In this document: positions 27,373 to 34,747 of the stretch, piece after piece | Layout of the letters: each line of letters begins with the position of its first letter | Position numbering within the stretch: position 1 is the stretch's first letter | Source: CAXBDP01 sp963974465 | Lineage (GTDB): Bacteria > Bacteroidota > Bacteroidia > Cytophagales > Cyclobacteriaceae | DNA length: 64,000 nt | Reading direction: 5' to 3' (one strand) | NCBI GenBank assembly: GCA_049340005.1 | Contig: JBMPIY010000006.1 | The notes under the pieces: generated by a model | Seen by the model: only the letters and a program-made list of their open reading frames with translations | The model's database searches: none | What the model was told of the DNA's origin: nothing | Translations under genes and position numbers: made by a program

Positions 27373-27918
27373 TCAGTAATTTTCAATAAACAATTTCTTG
27401 AGCCTTTTCAGGCATTTATATTTTTGATTCTTTGTAGTATCTGTGTTTTTGTAACCAAGCAACTCTGCTATTTCTAGCATCGATTTCTTTTCATAATAAT
27501 AAGATATTAATAATGCTCTGCAAGGATCACCTAATTCTTCCAAACACTTTTCTACTAATTCTAGCCGTATTTCATTCTCCTTATTTAATTCATCAGAATA
27601 AAACATGTTCCCTGATGTCTCAAAGTGGCTTGAGTCTGAAAATCGATTATTTCTTTTAATTTTCTCAAGTACCTGATTCTTACCAATTGCAAAAAGATAA
27701 GTTTTGATCGTACTCGTTAAGAAAGTCAATTTGTCTTGAGTTATTTTCTCGTAGAAAATTAAAATGGAATGTTGGTAAACGTCCTTTGCCTCATCCATAG
27801 TGCAGCCATACTTATGGACTGCCCAATTTAAAAATTCTGTTCTGTAGCGTTTGTAAATCGCAACCAATTCAGATTTGTCACCGACTTTTATTCTCTGAAT
27901 AAGTTCGTTATCACTCAT
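27373..27918 (-). CDS. ECF-type RNA polymerase sigma factor
   Basis: The 181-residue sigma-70-family protein has region 2 at about 10-80 (AKDVYQHSILIFYEKI, the DVYQ-type core-binding and -10 recognition helix) and region 4 at about 115-175 (LGDPCRALLISYYYEKKSMLEIAELLGYKNTDTTK, a helix-turn-helix). No extra domains. It would recruit polymerase to a small regulon, presumably held inactive by the membrane protein downstream. It is divergent from a response-regulator gene across about 210 bp. Confidence 0.9.
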   Translation of the reverse strand: MSDNELIQRIKVGDKSELVAIYKRYRTEFLNWAVHKYGCTMDEAKDVYQHSILIFYEKITQDKLTFLTSTIKTYLFAIGKNQVLEKIKRNNRFSDSSHFETSGNMFYSDELNKENEIRLELVEKCLEELGDPCRALLISYYYEKKSMLEIAELLGYKNTDTTKNQKYKCLKRLKKLFIENY

Positions 27919-28130
27919 TTAGAACTGTTCTTTAATAGTTATATGGATTGATTGTAACCCAAAAGAAACAAATATTTTTTTTAATTCTTAAGGGTTACTT
28001 GAAGAATGTATTTCTATAAAAGATACTTGCTTTAAGTAAATCTGCCTCAAATTACTAATTTTTTGTTATTAAAGCATTTTTTTAAGTCGTTCAGTGTAAT
28101 TATAAAATTAAATTTTTGATTAGGAAATTT

Positions 28131-28934
28131 ATGGATACTTACCATTATCCGCCCGCAAAATCGGACTTGCCAGCTATTGGTTTGGGGGTAGATATATGTT
28201 TCCATATCAATGATTCCGATCAAAAGATCTTTAAATGTAAATCAATTTCTTCTGAAAATACTTCTTTCCAAATACCAGAACTTCTTACCAATTGGAAAGA
28301 ACTATCTTTCACTCAAAATTCCGATAAGTACTTAGAACAGATATTTTATCAGCTAAATGTTTCAGCTCTTGAAGAGCATCCATCCCCTGTAAAGTTTTTT
28401 CATAGGATTGGAGATCAAATCTGGAGTTTGCATAAATATTCAATTTATAATAATGCCATCCACTTTAGGTTTACGATTGTGAAGAATCCTTTTGTTCAAA
28501 AAGAGCTTAAGGTTTTGAATAAGGATATAAACCCATATTTGAATGGATTAAAAGGCTTAAGCATCTTAGTTGTTGATGATAACCAAATTAGTGTGCTTAT
28601 CACTAAGAAGTTTCTAGAGACGTTTGGCGTTGTTGTTTCTTGCGCAAACAATGGAGCCAATGCAGTTGATTTGTGCAGAACCAATGTGTATGATTTAGTC
28701 TTGATGGATATCCACATGCCTCTTATAGATGGTTTTCAAACGGCTCGACTTATTCGTAAAACTGACCTCAACTATTCAACACCTGTCATCGCCTTCACAA
28801 CTTCCTCTTATTATGAAGTGAAAAATGAATTGTTCGAAGCAGGCATGAACGAATACATTCAAAAGCCATTTAAAGCGGAGGAATTGCAAAGCAAAATCCT
28901 CATGCTAATTAGTGCTACACGCAAAGCAGTCTAA
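28131..28934 (+). CDS. Response regulator with uncharacterised N-terminal domain
   Basis: The 267-residue protein has an N-terminal half (1-140) with no recognised signature; its beta-rich stretch (FHRIGDQIWSLHKYS) could be a PAS-like fold. Residues 143-262 are a complete receiver: acidic pair Asp149-Asp150 (LVVDD), phospho-acceptor Asp193 (LMDIHMP), Thr of AFTT and the Lys of IQKP near 248. There is no DNA-binding output domain. I start at ATG 28131; an alternative TTG at 28116 adds five residues. No kinase gene is adjacent. Confidence 0.82.
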   Translation: MDTYHYPPAKSDLPAIGLGVDICFHINDSDQKIFKCKSISSENTSFQIPELLTNWKELSFTQNSDKYLEQIFYQLNVSALEEHPSPVKFFHRIGDQIWSLHKYSIYNNAIHFRFTIVKNPFVQKELKVLNKDINPYLNGLKGLSILVVDDNQISVLITKKFLETFGVVVSCANNGANAVDLCRTNVYDLVLMDIHMPLIDGFQTARLIRKTDLNYSTPVIAFTTSSYYEVKNELFEAGMNEYIQKPFKAEELQSKILMLISATRKAV

Positions 28935-28981
28935 ATTTTCTCCAACAAAATTTAATTATTCTTTTTCCAAGCAAACAAAGG

Positions 28982-29012
28982 TTGGGAAATGCCTGACTTT
29001 GGGCTAATTTTG
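28982..29012 (+). promoter_or_regulatory. Bacteroidota-type promoter of glyA
   Basis: TTG (28982-28984), 20-nt spacer, TAATTTTG (29005-29012), a full match to TAnnTTTG. Transcription would start near 29019, about 15 nt before the ATG. Confidence 0.55.
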
Positions 29013-29033
29013 AGAGTCTAAACTAATACAACC

Positions 29034-30305
29034 ATGCAGCGGGATTCAATTATCTTCGACTTAATAGAAAAAGAAAAGCAACGCCAAATTTCTGGCATTG
29101 AGCTTATCGCATCCGAAAATTTTGCTTCTTCTCAAGTGATGGAAGCGGGAGGTAGTGTTCTTACCAACAAATATGCGGAAGGACTTCCAGGAAAACGATA
29201 CTACGGTGGGTGCGAAGTAGTAGATGAAATTGAAACAGCTGCAATTGAAAGAGCCAAAGAGCTTTTTGGTGCAGCGTGGGCCAATGTGCAACCACATTCA
29301 GGTGCTCAAGCCAATGCAGCAGTAATGTTGGCGATATTGAATCCTGGTGACAAAATTCTTGGTTTTGATTTATCACACGGTGGCCACTTAACACATGGCT
29401 CTCCAGTTAATTTCTCAGGTAAGCTTTATCAACCATCGTTTTATGGCGTAGAACCAGAAACTGGGCTTATCGATTGGGACAAAGTAGAGCAAACTGCTAA
29501 AAAGGAAAAACCAAAATTGATTATCTGCGGAGCATCTGCCTATAGTAGAGATTGGGATTACGAAAGGTTAAGAGCCGTTGCTGATGAAGTTGGAGCATTA
29601 TTGCTAGCGGATATATCTCACCCGTCTGGCCTTATTGCAAGAGGCTTGTTAAATGACCCATTGGAATATTGCCACATTGTAACTACTACAACACACAAGA
29701 CATTACGCGGGCCACGCGGTGGCTTGATTATGATGGGTGAAGATTTTGAAAATCCGCTTGGAATCAAAACACCAAAAGGAGATTTACGCATGCTATCTTC
29801 CTTACTTGATTCGGGTGTATTTCCAGGCACACAAGGTGGACCGCTCGAGCATATCATTGCAGCTAAAGCCATTGCCTTTCAAGAAGCCTTGTCTGATGAG
29901 TATCTCAATTACATAATACAAGTGAAGAAAAACGCTAGTGTAATGGCCGATGAGTTTATCAATAGAGGATATAAGATTATATCTGATGGTACTGACAACC
30001 ACTTAATGCTTATCGACCTTCGCTCCAAAAACCTTTCTGGAAAGATTGCTGAAAACACTTTGATTAAAGCTGATATTACAATCAACAAGAATATGGTGCC
30101 TTTCGATGACAAATCTCCATTCGTGACTTCGGGAATGAGAATTGGTACTGCAGCTGTAACCACTAGAGGAATGAAAGAAGCTGATATGATCAAAATTGTT
30201 GATTTGATTGACAGAGCACTCCAAGGTCATGAAGATGAGAATGGACTTAAAGCATTGAAATCGGAAGTAAATAAGTGGATGGAGAACTTCCCATTGTATG
30301 CATAA
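29034..30305 (+). CDS. glyA: Serine hydroxymethyltransferase
   Basis: The 423-residue PLP enzyme interconverts serine and glycine with transfer of a one-carbon unit to tetrahydrofolate. Motifs: GIELIASENFAS near the start, YAEGLPGKRYYGG, VQPHSGAQAN, DLSHGGHLTHG, DISHPSGLIARG and the PLP-lysine segment TTTTHKTLRGPRGG with Lys222. Length and ends match the family. A consensus promoter lies just upstream. tatC begins 6 bp downstream, followed by rpiB, apparently one transcript. Confidence 0.97.
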   Translation: MQRDSIIFDLIEKEKQRQISGIELIASENFASSQVMEAGGSVLTNKYAEGLPGKRYYGGCEVVDEIETAAIERAKELFGAAWANVQPHSGAQANAAVMLAILNPGDKILGFDLSHGGHLTHGSPVNFSGKLYQPSFYGVEPETGLIDWDKVEQTAKKEKPKLIICGASAYSRDWDYERLRAVADEVGALLLADISHPSGLIARGLLNDPLEYCHIVTTTTHKTLRGPRGGLIMMGEDFENPLGIKTPKGDLRMLSSLLDSGVFPGTQGGPLEHIIAAKAIAFQEALSDEYLNYIIQVKKNASVMADEFINRGYKIISDGTDNHLMLIDLRSKNLSGKIAENTLIKADITINKNMVPFDDKSPFVTSGMRIGTAAVTTRGMKEADMIKIVDLIDRALQGHEDENGLKALKSEVNKWMENFPLYA

Positions 30306-30311
30306 TATCTG

Positions 30312-31133
30312 ATGGCAGCGAGAGAAGAGGATATGTCGTTTTTAGATCACCTAGAAGAGCTTAGGTGGCATTTGGTTAGGTCACTGGGAGCAATACTTGT
30401 ATTTGCTATTGCGGCATTCATGGCCAAGTCCTTTGTTTGGCATTCTGTAATTTTAGCACCCTCCCGCATAGATTTTTGGACCTACGAAATGCTTTGTGTG
30501 ATGGCTGAAAAGCTAAATACACCTGTACTTTGTATTGAACAATTGCCTTTTACCATTCAAAGTAGACAAATGACAGGGCAATTTACCATGCATATTACAT
30601 CCTCTATGGTAATTGGGATAATCCTAGCCTTTCCATATGCTTTTTGGGAATTATGGAAATTTATTAGCCCTGGCCTTTATGATAAAGAAAAGAATGCGGC
30701 AAGGGGAGCAACGTTCTTCGTTTCAATACTATTCATCGCTGGGATTTCATTTGGGTACTACATAATTACGCCTCTTTCTGTCAATTTCCTTTCCAACTAC
30801 CAAGTAGATCCTTCTGTACTAAACGAGTTTGATATTACCTCATATGTCTCCACTCTATCCATGATTGTATTGGCAAGTGGGATGATGTTTCAGCTTCCAG
30901 TAGTTGTTTATTTCTTTACACAAGCGGGGTTTGTTACGCCTCAGCTAATGAGGTCTTTCAGAAGACATTCTATTGTCGTGATTTTTGTACTTGCTGCCAT
31001 AATCACACCGCCAGATGTTTTCAGTCAAATTTTGATATCCATTCCGCTTTTGGTTCTTTATGAGATCAGTATTTATATTTCTGCTGGAGTATTGAAAAGA
31101 AAGAAGAGGGAGGAAATGAAAGGACAAGTTTAA
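30312..31133 (+). CDS. tatC: Sec-independent protein translocase subunit TatC
   Basis: The 273-residue polytopic protein is the receptor for twin-arginine signal peptides. MSFLDHLEELRWHLVRS gives the conserved cytoplasmic N-terminal motif, and FPYAFWELWKFISPGLYDKEK the conserved F-x-W-x-F/P-x-L segment; six helices are predicted. The ATG at 30312 adds MAAREED before the conserved Met8; either may start translation. tatA/B is not in the window. Confidence 0.96.
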   Translation: MAAREEDMSFLDHLEELRWHLVRSLGAILVFAIAAFMAKSFVWHSVILAPSRIDFWTYEMLCVMAEKLNTPVLCIEQLPFTIQSRQMTGQFTMHITSSMVIGIILAFPYAFWELWKFISPGLYDKEKNAARGATFFVSILFIAGISFGYYIITPLSVNFLSNYQVDPSVLNEFDITSYVSTLSMIVLASGMMFQLPVVVYFFTQAGFVTPQLMRSFRRHSIVVIFVLAAIITPPDVFSQILISIPLLVLYEISIYISAGVLKRKKREEMKGQV

Positions 31134-31155
31134 ACTTAACTAAATAAGCAAAACC

Positions 31156-31587
31156 ATGAAAAAAATAGCCATTGGAGGAGACCATGCTGGTTTCGAATAT
31201 AAGCAAAAGTTAATAAGCCAACTTTCTGGTATGGGCTATAATATCACGGATTTTGGGCCCAGTTCAGATGCCTCTGTAGATTATCCGGATTACATTCATC
31301 CAATGGCAAGTTCCGTTGAAGCTGGTGAAAATGTACTAGGTATTGCCATTTGTGGCAGTGGGAATGGGGTAGCCATGACTGCTAATAAGCACAAAGCAAT
31401 AAGAGCGGCACTTTGCTGGAATAAAGACTTGGCAGCATTGGCTCGTCAACATAATGATGCCAATATCATCTGTATTCCCTCCCGCTTTGTTTCATTCGAA
31501 ACTGCCTTGGAAATGGTAACAACATTCCTGACTGTAGAATTCGAAGGAGGTAGACATCAAAAACGGGTGGATAAAATTCCCTGTTAA
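31156..31587 (+). CDS. rpiB: Ribose 5-phosphate isomerase B
   Basis: The 143-residue cytoplasmic enzyme isomerises ribose 5-phosphate and ribulose 5-phosphate in the pentose phosphate pathway. KIAIGGDHAGFEYKQKL at the start, Asp43-Tyr-Pro-Asp (SVDYPDY) and the phosphate loop GICGSGNGVAM with the active-site Cys are all present, as is KHKAIRAALC. It overlaps the stop of the convergent minus-strand gene by a few bases. Confidence 0.95.
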   Translation: MKKIAIGGDHAGFEYKQKLISQLSGMGYNITDFGPSSDASVDYPDYIHPMASSVEAGENVLGIAICGSGNGVAMTANKHKAIRAALCWNKDLAALARQHNDANIICIPSRFVSFETALEMVTTFLTVEFEGGRHQKRVDKIPC

Positions 31588-32993
31588 GGATTTTTCCTCT
31601 CCCAAATTCCAGTTTCTTTTTTCTGATACTCCAATTTCAAACTTGGTATTCGGTCAAAGATTGGCTCCATCAAATTGCTTGGGTCTATAATTACATCTGG
31701 ACGCTCAAGTTCAAAAGCTCTTTGAATTTCTTCAATTGCTTCATAATTGTTTGATTGACTTAAAAGCTTTTCAGTAATTCTATGACTCATAAATACACTA
31801 CCTGATTTATTCTGAGCATATTCTGATAAGCCTTCGCCTAAGTACAGAATGGTTTTGTTAGGATTTACATCATAGTTTTTGGGTTGAATCTGCAATTGCT
31901 CCCAACCGAATGTGCTAGGAAGCCCTTTTTGATTAAAGACACCAAAGTAATTAATAATAACTCCCTGAATTATCAACAAGAAGATAATCAAATTTGCCAA
32001 CCATTTTTTTCTGGCTGTGTTTAAATATCCGGCGAAAAAATAAGTAACTGCAGGGATTAGCAAAAACCAATGACCATCTTCTAAAGGGTCTAAAAGGAAA
32101 ATCATCATCAGCAAACTCATGAATATCCAAGTAATCATGGTTTTGCGGAAACGCTGCTGATTGAGGTTCATTCCTCGCTGGCCAATAAACCGTAAAGTAG
32201 CATAAGTGATAATAATGGCAGGTGGTAAAAGGTAGCTGTAAAGCAAAAAGTTGTTCAAATTTTCCTTCAGGTCAATGTTAAAAACATCCGTAGTGAAATA
32301 TGCTCCTGCAAGCGCTAATGAGTCGAACCAAAAAAAGATTAATGCACACATTATTAGTGGAAACATACTTCCGAATATCATCATGATCACCTTTTTGGCA
32401 CTGCTTTCAGAGTAAACTATTAATGCCCAAATAGCTACTAAAATAAAAACAAAACTTGCCAAATCTGTAAGCACAGCTAAGCCCAAATAAAAGCCAAGCG
32501 AAAAGTAAGAGTCTTCACCACTTTTAGATTGAAGTATTTTGAATAGCTTCTGAAGTGCTAACAATAAAAATAATAGAGCTATGACAATTGGGCTAAGCGT
32601 AGCAAACCCAAAAAAGACATTCGCGAATAAAATATAGGCTAATGCTGGATAATTTGAATTTTCTCTAAATACTCTATTGCTTGCAAAAATTCCGTTCAGC
32701 AGAATAGCTTGTAACAAAATCAAAGCAATAGAAAGGATATAATAGGCCAATATACTCCTGCCGAAAAAAAAGTCCAGTAAATAATATATCAATGCAGAAA
32801 GAGGAGCCGTATTAGTTTTAAGTTCAGAGTATATGAAAAATCCATCTCCTAGCTTTTCGCCAACAAGTAAGTGATGTAAATCGGGTAAGGTGATTGGATT
32901 AAAGCCTAGAAGCCATGATAACCTCAATAGGATGAGCATGATAGCTATCGCAAAAAGCCGATATGGATCATATAATCGAAAAAATTTTAGCAT
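31584..32993 (-). CDS. Polytopic membrane protein, glycosyltransferase-like topology
   Basis: From ATG 32993 the product is 469 residues with about eleven to twelve hydrophobic helices and a soluble C-terminal part of about 110 residues that contains repeated Asn, Gln and charged residues (QPKNYDVNPNKTILYLG). The longer open frame back to 33107 would overlap the leader of rbfA and adds only a non-conserved stretch, so I reject it. Overall plan (first-loop acidic PDLHHLLVGEK, many helices, extracytoplasmic tail) resembles GT-C-type or DUF6427-like proteins of Bacteroidota, but I cannot assign a family. Divergent from rbfA with 72 bp between. Confidence 0.7.
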   Translation of the reverse strand: MLKFFRLYDPYRLFAIAIMLILLRLSWLLGFNPITLPDLHHLLVGEKLGDGFFIYSELKTNTAPLSALIYYLLDFFFGRSILAYYILSIALILLQAILLNGIFASNRVFRENSNYPALAYILFANVFFGFATLSPIVIALLFLLLALQKLFKILQSKSGEDSYFSLGFYLGLAVLTDLASFVFILVAIWALIVYSESSAKKVIMMIFGSMFPLIMCALIFFWFDSLALAGAYFTTDVFNIDLKENLNNFLLYSYLLPPAIIITYATLRFIGQRGMNLNQQRFRKTMITWIFMSLLMMIFLLDPLEDGHWFLLIPAVTYFFAGYLNTARKKWLANLIIFLLIIQGVIINYFGVFNQKGLPSTFGWEQLQIQPKNYDVNPNKTILYLGEGLSEYAQNKSGSVFMSHRITEKLLSQSNNYEAIEEIQRAFELERPDVIIDPSNLMEPIFDRIPSLKLEYQKKETGIWERKNP

Positions 32994-33065
32994 CAGGTAG
33001 ATTTTGAAATAACCATAAGGAGGACGAATAACGTCAGTCCCAGAAAAATAAACAATATTTGCAAC

Positions 33066-33452
33066 ATGACAGGGATAAGTAAACGACAACAACAATTCTC
33101 GAGACAATTACAAAAAGATCTTTCGAGCATTTTCCAAAAAGAGCTTAGTGGGGCATTCAAAGGTGCATTTATTACCATTACAGGAGTAGAAATCAGCCCT
33201 GATTTGTCGGTAGCCAAGATATATTTAAGTTTTATGTTGGTGGACGATCCAAAAGCGCTTCTTGAAGAAGTGAGGTCTAAAACTAGCCAAATTCGAGGTG
33301 TTTTAGGCAGAATGATTGGCAAACAAGTGAGAATAGTACCTTCGCTTGTTTTCTTCCACGATAATAGTGCAGAAGAAGGAGCTAGGATAGACAGACTTAT
33401 ATCTGGTCTGGATATTCCTCCCGCTCCAGAAGATGATGATCAAACCAATTAA
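33066..33452 (+). CDS. rbfA: Ribosome-binding factor A
   Basis: The 128-residue protein has a KH-like fold and is needed for late 30S maturation and 16S 5'-end processing. SKRQQQFSRQLQKDLSSIFQ begins the first helix; VEISPDLSVAKIYLSFM and the C-terminal RIVPSLVFFHDNSAEEGARI segment match the family. Followed after 8 bp by a LolC/E-like permease gene, an arrangement seen in other Bacteroidota. Confidence 0.94.
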   Translation: MTGISKRQQQFSRQLQKDLSSIFQKELSGAFKGAFITITGVEISPDLSVAKIYLSFMLVDDPKALLEEVRSKTSQIRGVLGRMIGKQVRIVPSLVFFHDNSAEEGARIDRLISGLDIPPAPEDDDQTN

Positions 33453-33460
33453 GATACATT

Positions 33461-34687
33461 TTGAATTTAGCCTTCTTTTTTGCAAAAAAGTACTTCAGGA
33501 GTAAAAAGAAGAAAAACTTCATTCATTTTATTTCTAGAGTATCTATGATAGGTGTGGCTGTTGGCACCATGGCACTTATTGTTGTGCTTTCGGTTTTTAA
33601 TGGCTTAGAAGGTTTTCTGCTCGATTTATATAGAGGCTTCGATCCAGACCTGAAGGTTGTTCCCATCGAAGGCAAAACATTCGAACCAAGCGATAGCCTG
33701 TTGTATGAGCTTAGAAATATGGAAGGCATACTCGCACTTACGGAAGTAGTGGAGGAAAATGTACTTGTAGAATATCGAAAAACGCGATTGGTATTACGTG
33801 TAAAAGGAATTGAACCTGCCTTTCTCGAAGGAAGTCCTTTGGCCGAAAATATAGTTCAAGGCAATGCAAAACTCAGGGCTGATGATGGCAAACCACTAGC
33901 AATTGTTGGCCGAGGAGTGCAGTATTTTTTGTCGCTATCTATGGACGATCCTTTCAATCCGATTCAGCTATTTTTTCCGAAAAATTTAAGGCCAGGTATA
34001 TTGAGCCCTGGAGATGCATATACAAGAGTTTCCCTATTTCCGGCGGGAGTTTTTGCTATTGAAAAGGAATTTGATGATAATTACATCATCCTCCCGCTTG
34101 ACCAAGCTTCCCGACTCACTAACTATGGCAATAGAAGAACTAGCCTCGAAATTAGACTAAAAAACCCTGATGATTATGCTCAATGGCAATCTGCAATTGA
34201 GCCTATCCTAAGTTCAAATCTCAAAGTGCTGAACTCTAAACAACAGCATGATGGACTATTGAAGGCATTGAAACTTGAGAAGCTTTTCGTGTTTTTCACT
34301 TTTTCATTTATCTTACTTTTAGCGTCATTCAATATCTTCTTCTCATTATCCTTATTGGCCATCGAAAAGAAAAAGGACATAGCAATGCTTTTTGCAATGG
34401 GTGCAAATACTAATTTGGTGCGAAAAATATTTCTCTACGAAGGAGCTTTGATTGCCTTGAGTGGTGCCTTAATTGGGCTGATTGTAGGAGTGATAATTAC
34501 GTTGACTCAACAACATTTCGGTATTGTGAGAATGGGTGCCGAAGCTTCTATTATCGATGCTTATCCAGTGAAATTGCGAGCAAGTGATTTGCTGTATGTC
34601 TCCGCTAGCATAATTGCCATCACTCTTTTAATATCATTTAGGCCTTCGTATTTAGCTACTAAGGTGGATACAGGAAAGGAATTATAG
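33461..34687 (+). CDS. FtsX-like ABC permease of the LolC/LolE type
   Basis: The 408-residue inner-membrane subunit of a lipoprotein-releasing or related ABC exporter starts FFFAKKYFRSKKKKNFIHFI, the LolC/E leader, with TM1 at about 24-48, a large periplasmic domain (about 50-265) and three C-terminal helices (about 270-295, 320-345, 372-395) containing the KKKDIAMLFAMGA coupling segment. No ATG fits; translation probably starts at TTG 33461. The ATPase partner is not in the window, which is common for this family in Bacteroidota. Confidence 0.88.
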   Translation: MNLAFFFAKKYFRSKKKKNFIHFISRVSMIGVAVGTMALIVVLSVFNGLEGFLLDLYRGFDPDLKVVPIEGKTFEPSDSLLYELRNMEGILALTEVVEENVLVEYRKTRLVLRVKGIEPAFLEGSPLAENIVQGNAKLRADDGKPLAIVGRGVQYFLSLSMDDPFNPIQLFFPKNLRPGILSPGDAYTRVSLFPAGVFAIEKEFDDNYIILPLDQASRLTNYGNRRTSLEIRLKNPDDYAQWQSAIEPILSSNLKVLNSKQQHDGLLKALKLEKLFVFFTFSFILLLASFNIFFSLSLLAIEKKKDIAMLFAMGANTNLVRKIFLYEGALIALSGALIGLIVGVIITLTQQHFGIVRMGAEASIIDAYPVKLRASDLLYVSASIIAITLLISFRPSYLATKVDTGKEL

Positions 34688-34747
34688 AAAATCCTATTTT
34701 CATTTATTTTTTAATTCCTATTTTGCGAATTGCAAGCAAAATATTAG

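Noticed and set aside
32994..33107. N-terminal extension of the minus-strand membrane protein
   Set aside because: It overlaps the rbfA start region and adds a stretch unlike a membrane-protein N-terminus; ATG 32993 precedes the first conserved-looking segment.
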